The notes under the pieces are model-generated. The model was not told the origin of the DNA. It saw only the letters and a list, made by a program, of their open reading frames with translations, and searched no databases. Made by a program: the position numbers and the translations under genes. DNA of 11,269 nucleotides from Tubulinosema ratisbonensis (taxonomy: Eukaryota > Microsporidia > Tubulinosematidae): contig RCSS01000290.1 of the NCBI GenBank assembly GCA_004000155.1, forward strand, positions 1 to 11,269. The letters run 5' to 3'. Below, in pieces: positions 1 to 6,842 of the stretch (its first letter is position 1; the number at the start of each line of letters is the position of its first letter).

Positions 1-480
1 CGTATATCGGTGCTTTTTAAATTCAATTGTTTCTTCTCTTATTTACTCAATAATGCTCTTCATAAATAATAGCTATTTTTCTTATAAATAGTTGTAGAGG
101 TGCTTTAAGTTCTACTTTATAGATTGAAGGGAGTTTCTACATTAGGAGTGATGTATCAGATCCAGTGTGGAGATGTAATGGTTGGTTAAATTATTAGGAG
201 TGAAAGTATTAAAAACATTTAAAATTAATGATGCATTCTTCTAAGATTAATAAATCCAAACCGGTTTGATCCAGGTTATCCAACCTATATGATTATTTTT
301 TATATTTTGCCCCATATAAATTTTTTATATATAAAAAAATATTTATAGATAAAAACGTTAGAACCCCTCCTATAAAAAGTTCTAACAGTTTAAATAAAAA
401 ACTTTAGATAATGTTGTCAATTTAAGAAGCGATACAACTAGTATACAATAAGATTACTTATTTATTTTTTATATTTTGTT
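1..480. other. intergenic, no intact gene
   Basis: No intact gene is visible. It is extremely AT-rich apart from a slightly GC-richer patch at about 120-290. On the minus strand a 29-codon open stretch runs from 136 to a stop at 47-49, and short open stretches in other minus frames lie just upstream. They look weakly coding-like, but their frames do not join and no family is recognised, so they are not called as a gene. The one clear structural element is the inverted repeat at 353-391, listed separately. Confidence 0.5.
353..391. repeat. inverted repeat (hairpin), 8 bp perfect stem
   Basis: GTTAGAAC at 357-364 is matched exactly by GTTCTAAC at 379-386 across a 14-base loop containing CCCTCC. 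The stem can extend outward by AAAC/GTTT (353-356 with 388-391) past one bulged A. No gene lies immediately beside it; the nearest coding-like start is at 481 on +. It could be a transcript-end structure, a transposon remnant or chance. Function is unknown. Confidence 0.5.
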
Positions 481-765
481 ATGAATAACTATTTAATTAC
501 CTTATTAAATATCAAAAATAAAAATCTTTTTACCCAAGGATGAACAAGATAAGAACTTTTAGAAAAAAAAGGTGTTAAATATATTTTATACGAAGAGCTT
601 TTATGTTTTTTTCCTACCAAATATAATTTCTTTGAAGAAAGAACATTTTTAAAAATCTAAGACAAACCTTATGATAATGAAATTTTATTTAAAATTTATA
701 CATTTTTGTATATAAAAAGTAAAATATATGAACATTTCCATATTTATATTAAACATATAAATTAA
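481..765 (+). pseudogene. decayed ORF, unknown family
   Basis: A single + frame starting with ATG at 481 runs 95 codons to TAA at 763-765, interrupted by in-frame stops at codons 21 (TGA), 24 (TAA) and 60 (TAA). The open pieces of 35 and 34 codons between and after these stops have ordinary protein composition (for example GVKYILYEELLCFFPTKY). At this base composition an in-frame stop is expected roughly every 11 codons, so the frame is unusually open. It converges on the secreted-protein gene, with 11 bp between the two stop codons. No homology is recognised. A chance open frame in AT-rich DNA is the alternative. Confidence 0.35.
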
Positions 766-776
766 ATTTTATAAAG

Positions 777-1586
777 TTAATCTTTATTATCAAATATGGT
801 TTTTAGTTGGTATTTGATATCCTTGGTAAAGTATTTCACTTTAGCTTTTCCATTTGAAGAATTTTCATTAAGACTCCTTTTATACAAACGTTTCAATTTT
901 CTATAAGCCTCAATAGGTGTTTTGAATTTAATGTTCAATTCCAACCATTTTTCCAAAGCACTTTCTAAATCAGAAATACTTACTAATAGATTTTTACTTT
1001 CTTCCTGAAATAAATCGATTGGGTCATTTGATGCATTTACTGATAAATTGCTAAACCCTATTGTTTTAAAATTGAAAAAAACAAGAAATCCACATATTTG
1101 AATAACATCATATCCAAGTTTTGCTGAAATAAATTCAATAATGGTATTAGAGTTGTAATCACATTCTGTTTTTTTATAAAAATGTCTTTTTTTTTCAATA
1201 ATTTCTATTAGATTTTTTTTAAATACTGGCAAAAATCTTAAATCGATTGGCTTTTTTAATGCTGGATCCAATAATTCGGGGACTATGTTTGGATGCTCAT
1301 TAAAAGCATTAAAACATTTTAATTTATCCTGTTCTTGAACGATATCAACTTGGTTTACACAATAATTTGGTGCATTATACATTGGATTATTAATTGCTTG
1401 TTGGGATACATGATTAGTTTGGTTAAATTGTGGCACCTGATATAATTGCATTACAGGAATAATTCTTAGGCTTTCAATACACATTATCGGAGTTAGGTTA
1501 GTTAAATAGACTCGTGAATTGGTTGTGTAATTGTTTGGACCTGACCATGAACACTGCAATTGCATTAAAAAAATTAGAAGAATCAT
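777..1586 (-). CDS. predicted secreted protein, unknown family (269 aa)
   Basis: The protein opens with a short hydrophobic leader (residues 1-12, MILLIFLMQLQC) typical of a microsporidian signal peptide, so it probably enters the ER and is exported. Residues 15-80 are low-complexity and rich in N, Q, T, P and Y. From about 85 it becomes an ordinary globular, helix-rich domain with Cys at 91, 142 and 165, ending in a basic K/R-rich tail (228-269). Cys at 36 and 76 fall in the linker. The start is supported by a CCC triplet at 1590-1592 (minus strand AACCCTTAATG), matching the CCC-type signal known just upstream of microsporidian start codons. No domain is recognised. Its leader plus NNYTT-rich linker resembles the protein at 9510-10346, although the rest differs. 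Function is unknown; a host-directed role is only an inference from secretion. Confidence 0.8.
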   Translation of the reverse strand: MILLIFLMQLQCSWSGPNNYTTNSRVYLTNLTPIMCIESLRIIPVMQLYQVPQFNQTNHVSQQAINNPMYNAPNYCVNQVDIVQEQDKLKCFNAFNEHPNIVPELLDPALKKPIDLRFLPVFKKNLIEIIEKKRHFYKKTECDYNSNTIIEFISAKLGYDVIQICGFLVFFNFKTIGFSNLSVNASNDPIDLFQEESKNLLVSISDLESALEKWLELNIKFKTPIEAYRKLKRLYKRSLNENSSNGKAKVKYFTKDIKYQLKTIFDNKD

Positions 1587-1589
1587 TAA

Positions 1590-1592
1590 GGG
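1590..1592 (-). promoter_or_regulatory. CCC start-proximal signal
   Basis: On the minus strand CCC lies 3 bases upstream of the ATG of the 777-1586 gene (AACCCTTAATG). CCC/GGG-like motifs directly before the start codon are an established feature of microsporidian genes and are thought to mark transcription starts. A second CCC occurs at 1631-1633. Confidence 0.45.
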
Positions 1593-1689
1593 TTGTTTTT
1601 TAAATTTTATTAATATCGTAAATTTTAAAAGGGTAAATGAGGTAAAAAATTTTTTTATTTTTTGTTAATTGTTAAAATTTTTATGCTCT

Positions 1690-1707
1690 AATTTAGAGTT
1701 CTAAATT
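1690..1707. repeat. short palindrome beside the transposon end
   Basis: AATTTAGA at 1690-1697 and TCTAAATT at 1700-1707 form a perfect 8 bp inverted repeat around GT. It lies 2 bp outside the proposed outer limit of the left terminal inverted repeat and shares the GCTCTA core with it (1685-1690 reads GCTCTA). It may be a remnant of a second nested end or chance. Confidence 0.35.
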
Positions 1708-1723
1708 AAGGAATGAGTTTTGG

Positions 1724-1741
1724 GGCTCTAGTAAATTTATT
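1724..1741 (+). repeat. left terminal inverted repeat
   Basis: GGCTCTAGTAAATTTATT pairs with the reverse complement of 2995-3012 with one mismatch at position 10. It lies 108 bp upstream of the transposase ATG. A weaker outward extension reaches about 1710. Confidence 0.75.
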
Positions 1742-1849
1742 TTTTAAGCCTTAATTAAAATAAGGATAATTTAATAAATTAAATTAAGAAAAAAAAATAA
1801 CTTTTGCTAATGATTTATTTTAAAAAATACTAAAAAATTTTTACTCTTA

Positions 1850-2774
1850 ATGATAAACACCGAAAAGCTAGAAAAAAATTCTAAGTTACATATCTCAACT
1901 CAATCCATTTGCGGCAATTTAATGATATCAAATTACATACAATTTTCTACAAAACGTGGTATTTTAAAAGACGAAATTACTTCTTTGTCTTGTAACTACA
2001 GCATGTTTATCTGTAATGGTGCTGCTTTTGAAAAAAGGGGTTTTAATTGTCAAAATAAAAAATGTAATAATAAAAGAAAACTAAACGCAGAATCTACACT
2101 AGAACACATAAATGTAGAATATTTTAAAATTCTTAGAGTAATATACTCATATGTTTTTGATTATGATTTTTACCAGTCACTTAATTTTGTCAAATCACAA
2201 AACTTACATTCATCAATAAGAGATTTAATAATAAAATTTCATGATATGGGAGAAAAGAAAATAGGCGGCAGTATTTTGAAGTTCAAATGGATGAAACGGC
2301 CATTGCAACGGTCTGATTATTAAAAATCCTTCTAACACATTGGATGACAAGAAAAACATTCAATGGATAATAGGAGAAATCAATAATTCTCCAGAAAGGA
2401 ATTTTTTCTTAAACTTGTTCCAGACCGTAATATATTAAGATAAGCTAAATTTTTCATGATTTTGTTCACAAATTTTCGACTATAATAAGCGATGGGTATC
2501 CATCATGCCCTAGTGCCCTAAAGGCTTTTGGTTTGCACCACATAGTAGACAATCATGTTGATGGGTTTACAAACGACGATGGATATCATACAAGCGATGT
2601 TGAAAACCTATGGAGCCATTTAAAAAAAAGTATACAGAGACAGAGCAGGAATAAAAGCAGCGAATAGAAATATTTTTGTAAGAATTTGAGTGGAAAAAGA
2701 AAAATTTTTAAAAAAAAGAATTAAATACTTTTGAAGCAGCATTTGCTAGCATAATTTTAAATTATAATAAATGA
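1850..2774 (+). pseudogene. ISXO2/Merlin-type DDE transposase, multiply frameshifted
   Basis: The intact 5' ORF (1850-2323, 157 residues) holds a degenerate zinc ribbon (Cys 48, 55, 67, 72; the first pair is spaced as CxxxxxxC instead of the usual CxxC) and the helical region leading to IGG at residues 138-140. Coding then jumps frame repeatedly. VQMDETAIAT at 2281-2310 carries the first catalytic Asp. 2310-2411 gives GLIIKNPSNT...IQWIIGEIN. 2411-2440 gives KLVPDRNILR, then a stop. 2449-2628 holds SDGYPSCPSALKAFG with the second Asp (2491-2493) and SDVENLWSHLKK with the catalytic Glu (2602-2604), 37 codons apart. 2630-2683 gives VYRDRAGIKAANRNIFVRI, 2682-2708 EFEWKKKNF, and 2724-2774 the C-terminal end. 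At least five frameshifts and two in-frame stops mean no functional enzyme. The 157-residue ORF ends in shifted sequence and is not a gene in its own right. Confidence 0.9.
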
Positions 2775-2844
2775 CATGGTTTAAAACTAAGATTTAATTA
2801 TTAATTAAAATCAAAAATTAAATTATTTGTTTTATCCGAAAAAG

Positions 2845-2890
2845 ATTTTATTTTCTGCCCGCCCCTCACTTGAGGGACAGGAAATAAAAT
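2845..2890. repeat. GC-cored hairpin in the transposon 3' region
   Basis: ATTTTATTTTCTG and CCCTCA (2845-2868, with a four-base CCGC bulge) pair with TGAGGG and CAGGAAATAAAAT (2871-2890), leaving a loop of about two to four bases. It lies 71 bp after the transposase stop and inside the right terminal repeat. The C/G-rich core stands out sharply against the AT-rich surroundings. It may be a transcript-end structure or a subterminal element of the transposon. Confidence 0.65.
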
Positions 2891-2940
2891 TTAATTGTTA
2901 AATTATAATATTTATGTATAACTGATATTATTAATTAAAT

Positions 2941-2990
2941 TTCAATATTATTTTAAATTTTACTAAATTAAAATTAAAAATAATATTGAA
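2941..2990. repeat. subterminal inverted repeat
   Basis: TTCAATATTATTTT (2941-2954) is matched by AAAAATAATATTGAA (2976-2990), and the intervening AATTTTA/TAAAATT tracts can extend the pairing. It ends 4 bp before the right terminal inverted repeat. Subterminal repeats near transposon ends sometimes bind transposase, but here the base composition allows chance pairing in the inner part. Confidence 0.5.
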
Positions 2991-2994
2991 TTAT

Positions 2995-3012
2995 AATAAA
3001 TTAACTAGAGCC
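2995..3012 (-). repeat. right terminal inverted repeat
   Basis: The minus strand reads GGCTCTAGTTAATTTATT, matching the left repeat at 1724-1741 in 17 of 18 positions. A looser extension reaches TTTTCC at 3020-3025. The 290 bp between here and the stop of the next gene at 3303 show no gene. Confidence 0.75.
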
Positions 3013-3302
3013 GAAAATCTTTTCCATGATGCAATTATCTCATTAATTAATATAATTTACAAAACATTAAATATTTTTTAGTTGCTTCAAAAATTTTTAT
3101 AATTTTGTGGTAAAAAATAACTAATATAACGAGGATTTAATTACCGTGAAGAAATTTAAATATATATTCAAATCTTTAAAGTTAGCTTATTGAATTTTTT
3201 GCTTTCAAGAAAAGCTTGGATTTTATAAAAATTTGATTTCAAAATGAATAATTTTTTAAAAACGTGAGTTTTTTATTCAAAGATTAATATAAAATGAATT
3301 TG

Positions 3303-5153
3303 TTAATTAAACGTAGTGAGATATTCTCTAAATATTTCTGTAACCTGTTTTACAATAAAAAGGCTTTCTGATTCAACTTCATAAACTCTTGAACCTTTTC
3401 TTGAATCTTTCTTTATTGAATTGATCCATTCATTTTGAATAATTAAACCAGGATTTTCCAATTTAACAAAATTTGGAGATATTGAAAGTATATCACATTT
3501 AGGAATACCACTTGTGGCTACTTTATTAATTAAATAAAAATTGTTTTTGCTATTAAAATCTATTTGTGTTTGTTTTAATGCATCTTTTTTATTTTCTAAT
3601 ATTGTATACTCATCAAACAAAAAATATTTTAAAATATTAGAATCAAGAGATCTCATATAACAAGCGAAAGCTTTTAAAAACATTATTTTAATAGTGTCTT
3701 CTTCTGTAAATATAAACAGCGACAAAATACAAATAAAACATCTTATTTCCAAGCAAAATAAATTCATAAACTCTGAATCAGTTATTAATAAATCTTCACC
3801 TAATTTATCAAATTCGCTTTTTATTTTAGGTAAATGAAAATTGAGCTTTAGAACTAATAAGGAAAAGAAAAAATGAAGTCTTTTATAATGAATCACAAAA
3901 TTAAAAAGAAGAGGTATTCTATCTAATATTACTCTAAGTTCTGGAAAAAGAACAATTAATAATGAATTTGTTTTGTTGTTAAATAAATCAAACACCCAAA
4001 CTTGAAAATAGTCTTTTTGTAATTGTGGATCAGAAACTCCAAAAATTGGATTAAATTTTTTGTAATAATGACCGAAGTTGTAATTATAAAACTGAATTAA
4101 AGATTGGGCATATTTCATATAAAATTCATTGAAACCTTTGAATAAAAAAATTGTCTTTTTAGTTGGTTCTTCGATATTTTGTGTTAAATTTTCTTTTTTA
4201 AAATAACTGTGCACCAAGGAGCTGGAAATAAATTTTTGATAAAATTCACAAAATTTAACATTTTTAAATAAGAAATCGAAATCTGGGTTCAACGCATGTC
4301 TTTGATCATATGCTAAAACTCTATATAAATTCATCATTCTAATTGTAAATCTTTCTTCCAAAGCTAATGTTAATTTAAAAGCAAACGTTTGAAAATTATT
4401 AGGAGGTGATTTTTTAGAAGATTTTTTAACAATTAATTTAGAAATGGAGGAGTTTATCTTTTTATTTTCGTTTTCGTATTGTTTTAAAATATTTTTGGCT
4501 GTGGAAGGCAATACATTTGAAATATAATTTTTAAGGTAAAAATAAACACCAACTGCATTTTCTAAAATTTCTTTGTTAGGAACATATGATATTTTTTCTG
4601 GGTCAAAATTATAAATATCTTCATTTACAAACGGAATAATTGATATATAGTTTTTACTATTTAAAAAATCATTTTTATTTGGCTTTGATGCCATAAAATC
4701 AATGTTATTGCTTGGTAAAGTTAAGTCTTTAGTTGAAATATATGAAAATAGATCTTCTTGTTCAACATTGAGGTATGATTGTATGTTATTATCTTGATCT
4801 GCTTCAACTTGACGAAATGATGAATCAATATCATTGTCAAGAATTCTTATCATATAATCAAGTAGTTCATTGCGGGGTTCTTCATTTAGTGTTCTAAAAC
4901 TATTGGATGAAAGTTCGTGTAAACAAGTTTCTTTGCCATTTGTATTAAGTAAATCGGGGTTTGTTATTGAGACACTTTGACCTCTATTAGTTAAAATGTG
5001 TTCTGATACGCTGCTTATAGAAGTATCAAGCTGATCAGATTCAATTTTTTCTTCTGATTTGCTTCTTTTGTTTATAGAATCTGGGTCCAAAAAATCAGTT
5101 TCTCTTCTTTTCGGTGCTAAGCATATAACAAAATGTAAAATTATTCTTTTCAT
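3303..5153 (-). CDS. long predicted secreted protein, unknown family (616 aa)
   Basis: No family is recognised. The start at 5153 is preferred over the more upstream in-frame ATG at 5201 (632 residues). From 5153 the protein begins with a clean signal peptide (MKRIILHFVICLA, then PKRRE), and a CCC triplet lies 8 bases upstream (5162-5164), as in other microsporidian starts. From 5201 the leader would be buried behind a Lys-rich stretch. Numbered from 5153, residues 14-190 are hydrophilic and Ser/Asp/Glu/Asn-rich, probably disordered. A short Lys-rich segment (KKSSKKSPP, 243-251) precedes a long helical, Phe/Tyr/Lys-rich region. Hydrophobic runs at 396-439 and 467-482 could be buried helices or membrane segments. 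The C-terminus (about 530-616) is soluble. The coding frame is uninterrupted and differs clearly from the surrounding decayed DNA, so it is probably under selection. Confidence 0.8.
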   Translation of the reverse strand: MKRIILHFVICLAPKRRETDFLDPDSINKRSKSEEKIESDQLDTSISSVSEHILTNRGQSVSITNPDLLNTNGKETCLHELSSNSFRTLNEEPRNELLDYMIRILDNDIDSSFRQVEADQDNNIQSYLNVEQEDLFSYISTKDLTLPSNNIDFMASKPNKNDFLNSKNYISIIPFVNEDIYNFDPEKISYVPNKEILENAVGVYFYLKNYISNVLPSTAKNILKQYENENKKINSSISKLIVKKSSKKSPPNNFQTFAFKLTLALEERFTIRMMNLYRVLAYDQRHALNPDFDFLFKNVKFCEFYQKFISSSLVHSYFKKENLTQNIEEPTKKTIFLFKGFNEFYMKYAQSLIQFYNYNFGHYYKKFNPIFGVSDPQLQKDYFQVWVFDLFNNKTNSLLIVLFPELRVILDRIPLLFNFVIHYKRLHFFFSLLVLKLNFHLPKIKSEFDKLGEDLLITDSEFMNLFCLEIRCFICILSLFIFTEEDTIKIMFLKAFACYMRSLDSNILKYFLFDEYTILENKKDALKQTQIDFNSKNNFYLINKVATSGIPKCDILSISPNFVKLENPGLIIQNEWINSIKKDSRKGSRVYEVESESLFIVKQVTEIFREYLTTFN

Positions 5154-5161
5154 ATTTTCTA

Positions 5162-5164
5162 GGG
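5162..5164 (-). promoter_or_regulatory. CCC start-proximal signal
   Basis: CCC on the minus strand lies 8 bases upstream of the ATG at 5153 (ACCCTAGAAAATATG). It falls inside the longer reading frame that starts at 5201, so it argues that transcription and translation start at the internal ATG. Confidence 0.4.
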
Positions 5165-5201
5165 TAATTTTTTTTTTATTTTTGATAAATCTTATCAACA
5201 T

Positions 5202-6007
5202 TTTAAATCTTTTTAAAAATATTGAAAAAGAGCTATTTTTAATTTTTTAGTTTTTAAAAAAGACGCAAATATTTTTAATTTTTTTTTATAAACCCTAATG
5301 AAAATTAAGCAAAGAGAAACAATAACAAAGAAAAATCTTAAACGAAAGCAACAAATCTTTATTTATATATCACTTTTTGCATAGGAACTTGGTACACTTA
5401 AGTACTATGAAAAGAATAAACCAAATCAATAAAAGATTTTAATAAGAACATGAAGTTAAAACTTAAATTTTGGTGTGCAAGTCATTTTCGATAAGGTCTT
5501 ATTTATAATTTTATTGAATAATTATTGCGTATTTTGCTTTGTTTTGTTATAATATACAATGTAAAGGTATAGTGGTAAAATAAAGAATAGTATGTAAAAC
5601 AAAATAAGATACATGGTTGATCCTAAACTAAAAATAAAACATTTTTCTAAACATTGAAAAGGATTTTTGATTAAATGATTTTAGTAAAAAGTTTGAATTT
5701 GTAATTTGATTACAGTACCGAACGTGAACCCGAATAATTAAATCCAAAATAAAATTTTTTACATATTATTCTTGAAAAATGATTTTTATTGTTCAATCCT
5801 AAAGTTTAAGCCTGATAGTATAATTTTACTAATCTTTTCAAAGTCCGTTTTCTACAACAGGTATCAGTTGTAAAAAATTTACTACGAATATGATAAAAAA
5901 ATTTTTTACAATTTAATTGTTAAGTTATCCATTTAGGTAATCAAAGATTATATTTACAACCCTACTTAACTAAAATTAAAATAAAAAAAAATTACATTTT
6001 TAATAAT
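5202..6007. other. intergenic with possible short relic
   Basis: No intact gene. A 28-codon + ORF at 5298-5384 is preceded by CCC (listed separately), and the same frame stays fairly open downstream, with stretches such as NLNFGVQVIFDKVLF at about 5460-5550 between stops. A short perfect inverted repeat TACAAC/GTTGTA (5853-5858 with 5867-5872), flanked by T and A runs, could form a small hairpin. The T-loop-like GTTCAATCC near 5793 has no pairing stem, so no tRNA is called. Confidence 0.5.
5298..5384 (+). CDS. short ORF with CCC-preceded start, possibly a relic 5' end
   Basis: The 28-residue ORF starts at an ATG whose context, AACCCTAATG, is nearly identical to that of the 777-1586 gene (AACCCTTAATG). 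The peptide is very basic (MKIKQRETITKKNLKRKQQ at its start) with a short hydrophobic end. The frame continues after the TAG with further coding-like pieces to about 5690, so it may be the 5' end of a decayed gene instead of a real peptide. It is divergent from the 3303-5153 gene. Chance is a serious alternative. Confidence 0.22.
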   Translation: MKIKQRETITKKNLKRKQQIFIYISLFA

Positions 6008-6412
6008 TTATTTTCCAGAATATCTTCTGTTTATCATCAAAACTAATTCATTAATCATTTCAAAATTGTTAACATTATTTTCAAACTGATTTAACATTTC
6101 CATAAATTTACTCTGAAAATATTCTGAGTGAATATTTGACTTATTATCCCTAGCCAAAGATAAAATATTTATAAACAATTCAATTAACATCACAGATTTG
6201 ATAACTGATTTGTTTAATATCATATAAATGTCATAACAAACTTCTTTTGGTAACTTTTTTACCCATTTTTCAGTAACATCTAAAAGTAGAAGAAGATGTT
6301 TTTCGTTTGTTAAGAATATGCTGTTATTAGAGGGAATTAAATTTTGAAAAAATATTATGTTCTCTAATTTTAAAAGATGACAATAAACACTTATAAAATA
6401 AATTAATAGCAT
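6008..6412 (-). CDS. small predicted secreted protein (134 aa)
   Basis: A hydrophobic leader at residues 1-11 (MLLIYFISVYC) suggests a signal peptide. The remainder is a small helical domain: a leucine-rich run at 39-46 (HLLLLLDV) followed by TEKWVKKLPKEVCYD, and amphipathic helices to the C-terminal RRYSGK. Cys occurs at 11 and 59. There is no CCC triplet before the start; the upstream region is a T/A run. No family is recognised. A run of 134 uninterrupted codons is well above what this base composition gives by chance. It is one of five consecutive intact minus-strand genes with a leader or anchor. Confidence 0.65.
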   Translation of the reverse strand: MLLIYFISVYCHLLKLENIIFFQNLIPSNNSIFLTNEKHLLLLLDVTEKWVKKLPKEVCYDIYMILNKSVIKSVMLIELFINILSLARDNKSNIHSEYFQSKFMEMLNQFENNVNNFEMINELVLMINRRYSGK

Positions 6413-6673
6413 AAAAAAGTATTCTTTTTTTATTTATTTATTTATTTTTTTATTAAATTAATAATTTAATTATTTAAATATTTTATGTTTTAATTTTGAA
6501 CCTATAACCCGCTATAAAATTTTCAACAGACAAATTGAAATTTAAAAACAAGGTAGTAATTTTAATTAATCAAAACCTATTGATGGAACATATTCCACAA
6601 CGAACAAAAAAACACTTATCAAAATTCCACGTTATATAAACGTTTAATAACCAGCGGAATTAAGAATATGGAT
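6413..6673. other. intergenic spacer
   Basis: Very AT-rich spacer between two minus-strand genes. It contains a T/A-repeat tract (TTTATTTATTTATTTTTTTA) at 6427-6452 just upstream of the 6008-6412 start. No gene or clear structure is seen. Confidence 0.5.
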
Positions 6674-6805
6674 TTAAATGAATGATTTANGGCTTACTTT
6701 TTTCTTATTTTGTTGTTGATTATATTTTATTATTATCATAGTTGTTATTCCTAATACCACTACAAATAATAAAGCTGTCAAATATGCTTTTAGTTTTACT
6801 CCCAT
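6674..6805 (-). CDS. 43-residue single-pass membrane protein
   Basis: A complete small ORF from ATG at 6805 to TAA at 6674-6676. It has a short basic N-terminus (MGVKLKAY), one strongly hydrophobic helix (about residues 8-26, with the run ALLFVVVLGITTMIII), then a polar QQQNKKK tail ending KSFI. CCC directly abuts the ATG (6806-6808 on the minus strand, TCCCATGG), the strongest start-signal match in the window. One base in the tail is N (6690); the codon CNT is sense whatever the base. The layout is that of a small signal-anchored ER or membrane component, but no family is recognised. A decayed + frame begins 38 bp away in the opposite direction. It is too short for usual gene-calling cut-offs. 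Confidence 0.55.
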   Translation of the reverse strand: MGVKLKAYLTALLFVVVLGITTMIIIKYNQQQNKKKVSXKSFI

Positions 6806-6808
6806 GGG
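6806..6808 (-). promoter_or_regulatory. CCC signal abutting ATG
   Basis: The minus strand reads TGTCCCATGG, placing CCC at -3 to -1 of the 43-residue ORF. This fits the microsporidian CCC-type start-proximal signal. An upstream ATG in another frame (6813) would give only a 30-residue polar peptide. Confidence 0.4.
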
Positions 6809-6842
6809 ACATTTTTTCTTAATTTGATATACAAAAGGAGAC

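Larger units (their letters stand above)
1710..3025 (+). mobile_element. decayed Merlin/ISXO2-type (IS1595-like) DNA transposon
   Basis: The transposase relic (1850-2774) is bracketed by terminal inverted repeats. GGCTCTAGTAAATTTATT at 1724-1741 matches the reverse complement of 2995-3012 (GGCTCTAGTTAATTTATT) at 17 of 18 positions. A looser match extends outward on both sides (GGAA then TTTT before GGCTC), giving outer limits near 1710 and 3025. The resulting length, about 1.3 kb, suits Merlin elements with one transposase gene. No matching target duplication of 8-9 bp is visible at either candidate boundary, so the exact ends are uncertain or the duplication has decayed. The element is dead because the transposase is broken by many frameshifts. 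Merlin/ISXO2 elements are known from several microsporidia. Confidence 0.8.

Noticed and set aside
47..136. 29-codon minus open stretch near the left edge, with upstream fragments containing HTGSDTSLL that resemble a retropepsin motif
   Set aside because: The catalytic Asp is absent, the pieces are short and interrupted, and nothing else in the region supports a retroelement.
1850..2323. 157-residue ORF as an intact hypothetical gene
   Set aside because: It is the 5' part of a frameshifted transposase; its last residues are out-of-frame sequence, and the correct continuation (VQMDET) is in another frame.
2634..2641. ATACAGAGA, resembling the U6 snRNA core
   Set aside because: It lies within the transposase coding relic and no other U6 element is present nearby.
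5059..5250. 63-codon + ORF overlapping the 3303-5153 gene
   Set aside because: It lies antisense to the 5' end of a longer, better-supported gene, and its hydrophobic content is the complement of that gene's A/T-rich codons.
5785..5810. GTTCAATCC, resembling a tRNA B box
   Set aside because: The flanking bases do not form a T-arm stem and no cloverleaf can be drawn around it.
6723..6815. Alternative minus ORF of 30 residues starting at the ATG at 6813
   Set aside because: It is polar and shorter, and it overlaps the hydrophobic 43-residue frame, which has the CCC signal directly at its ATG.
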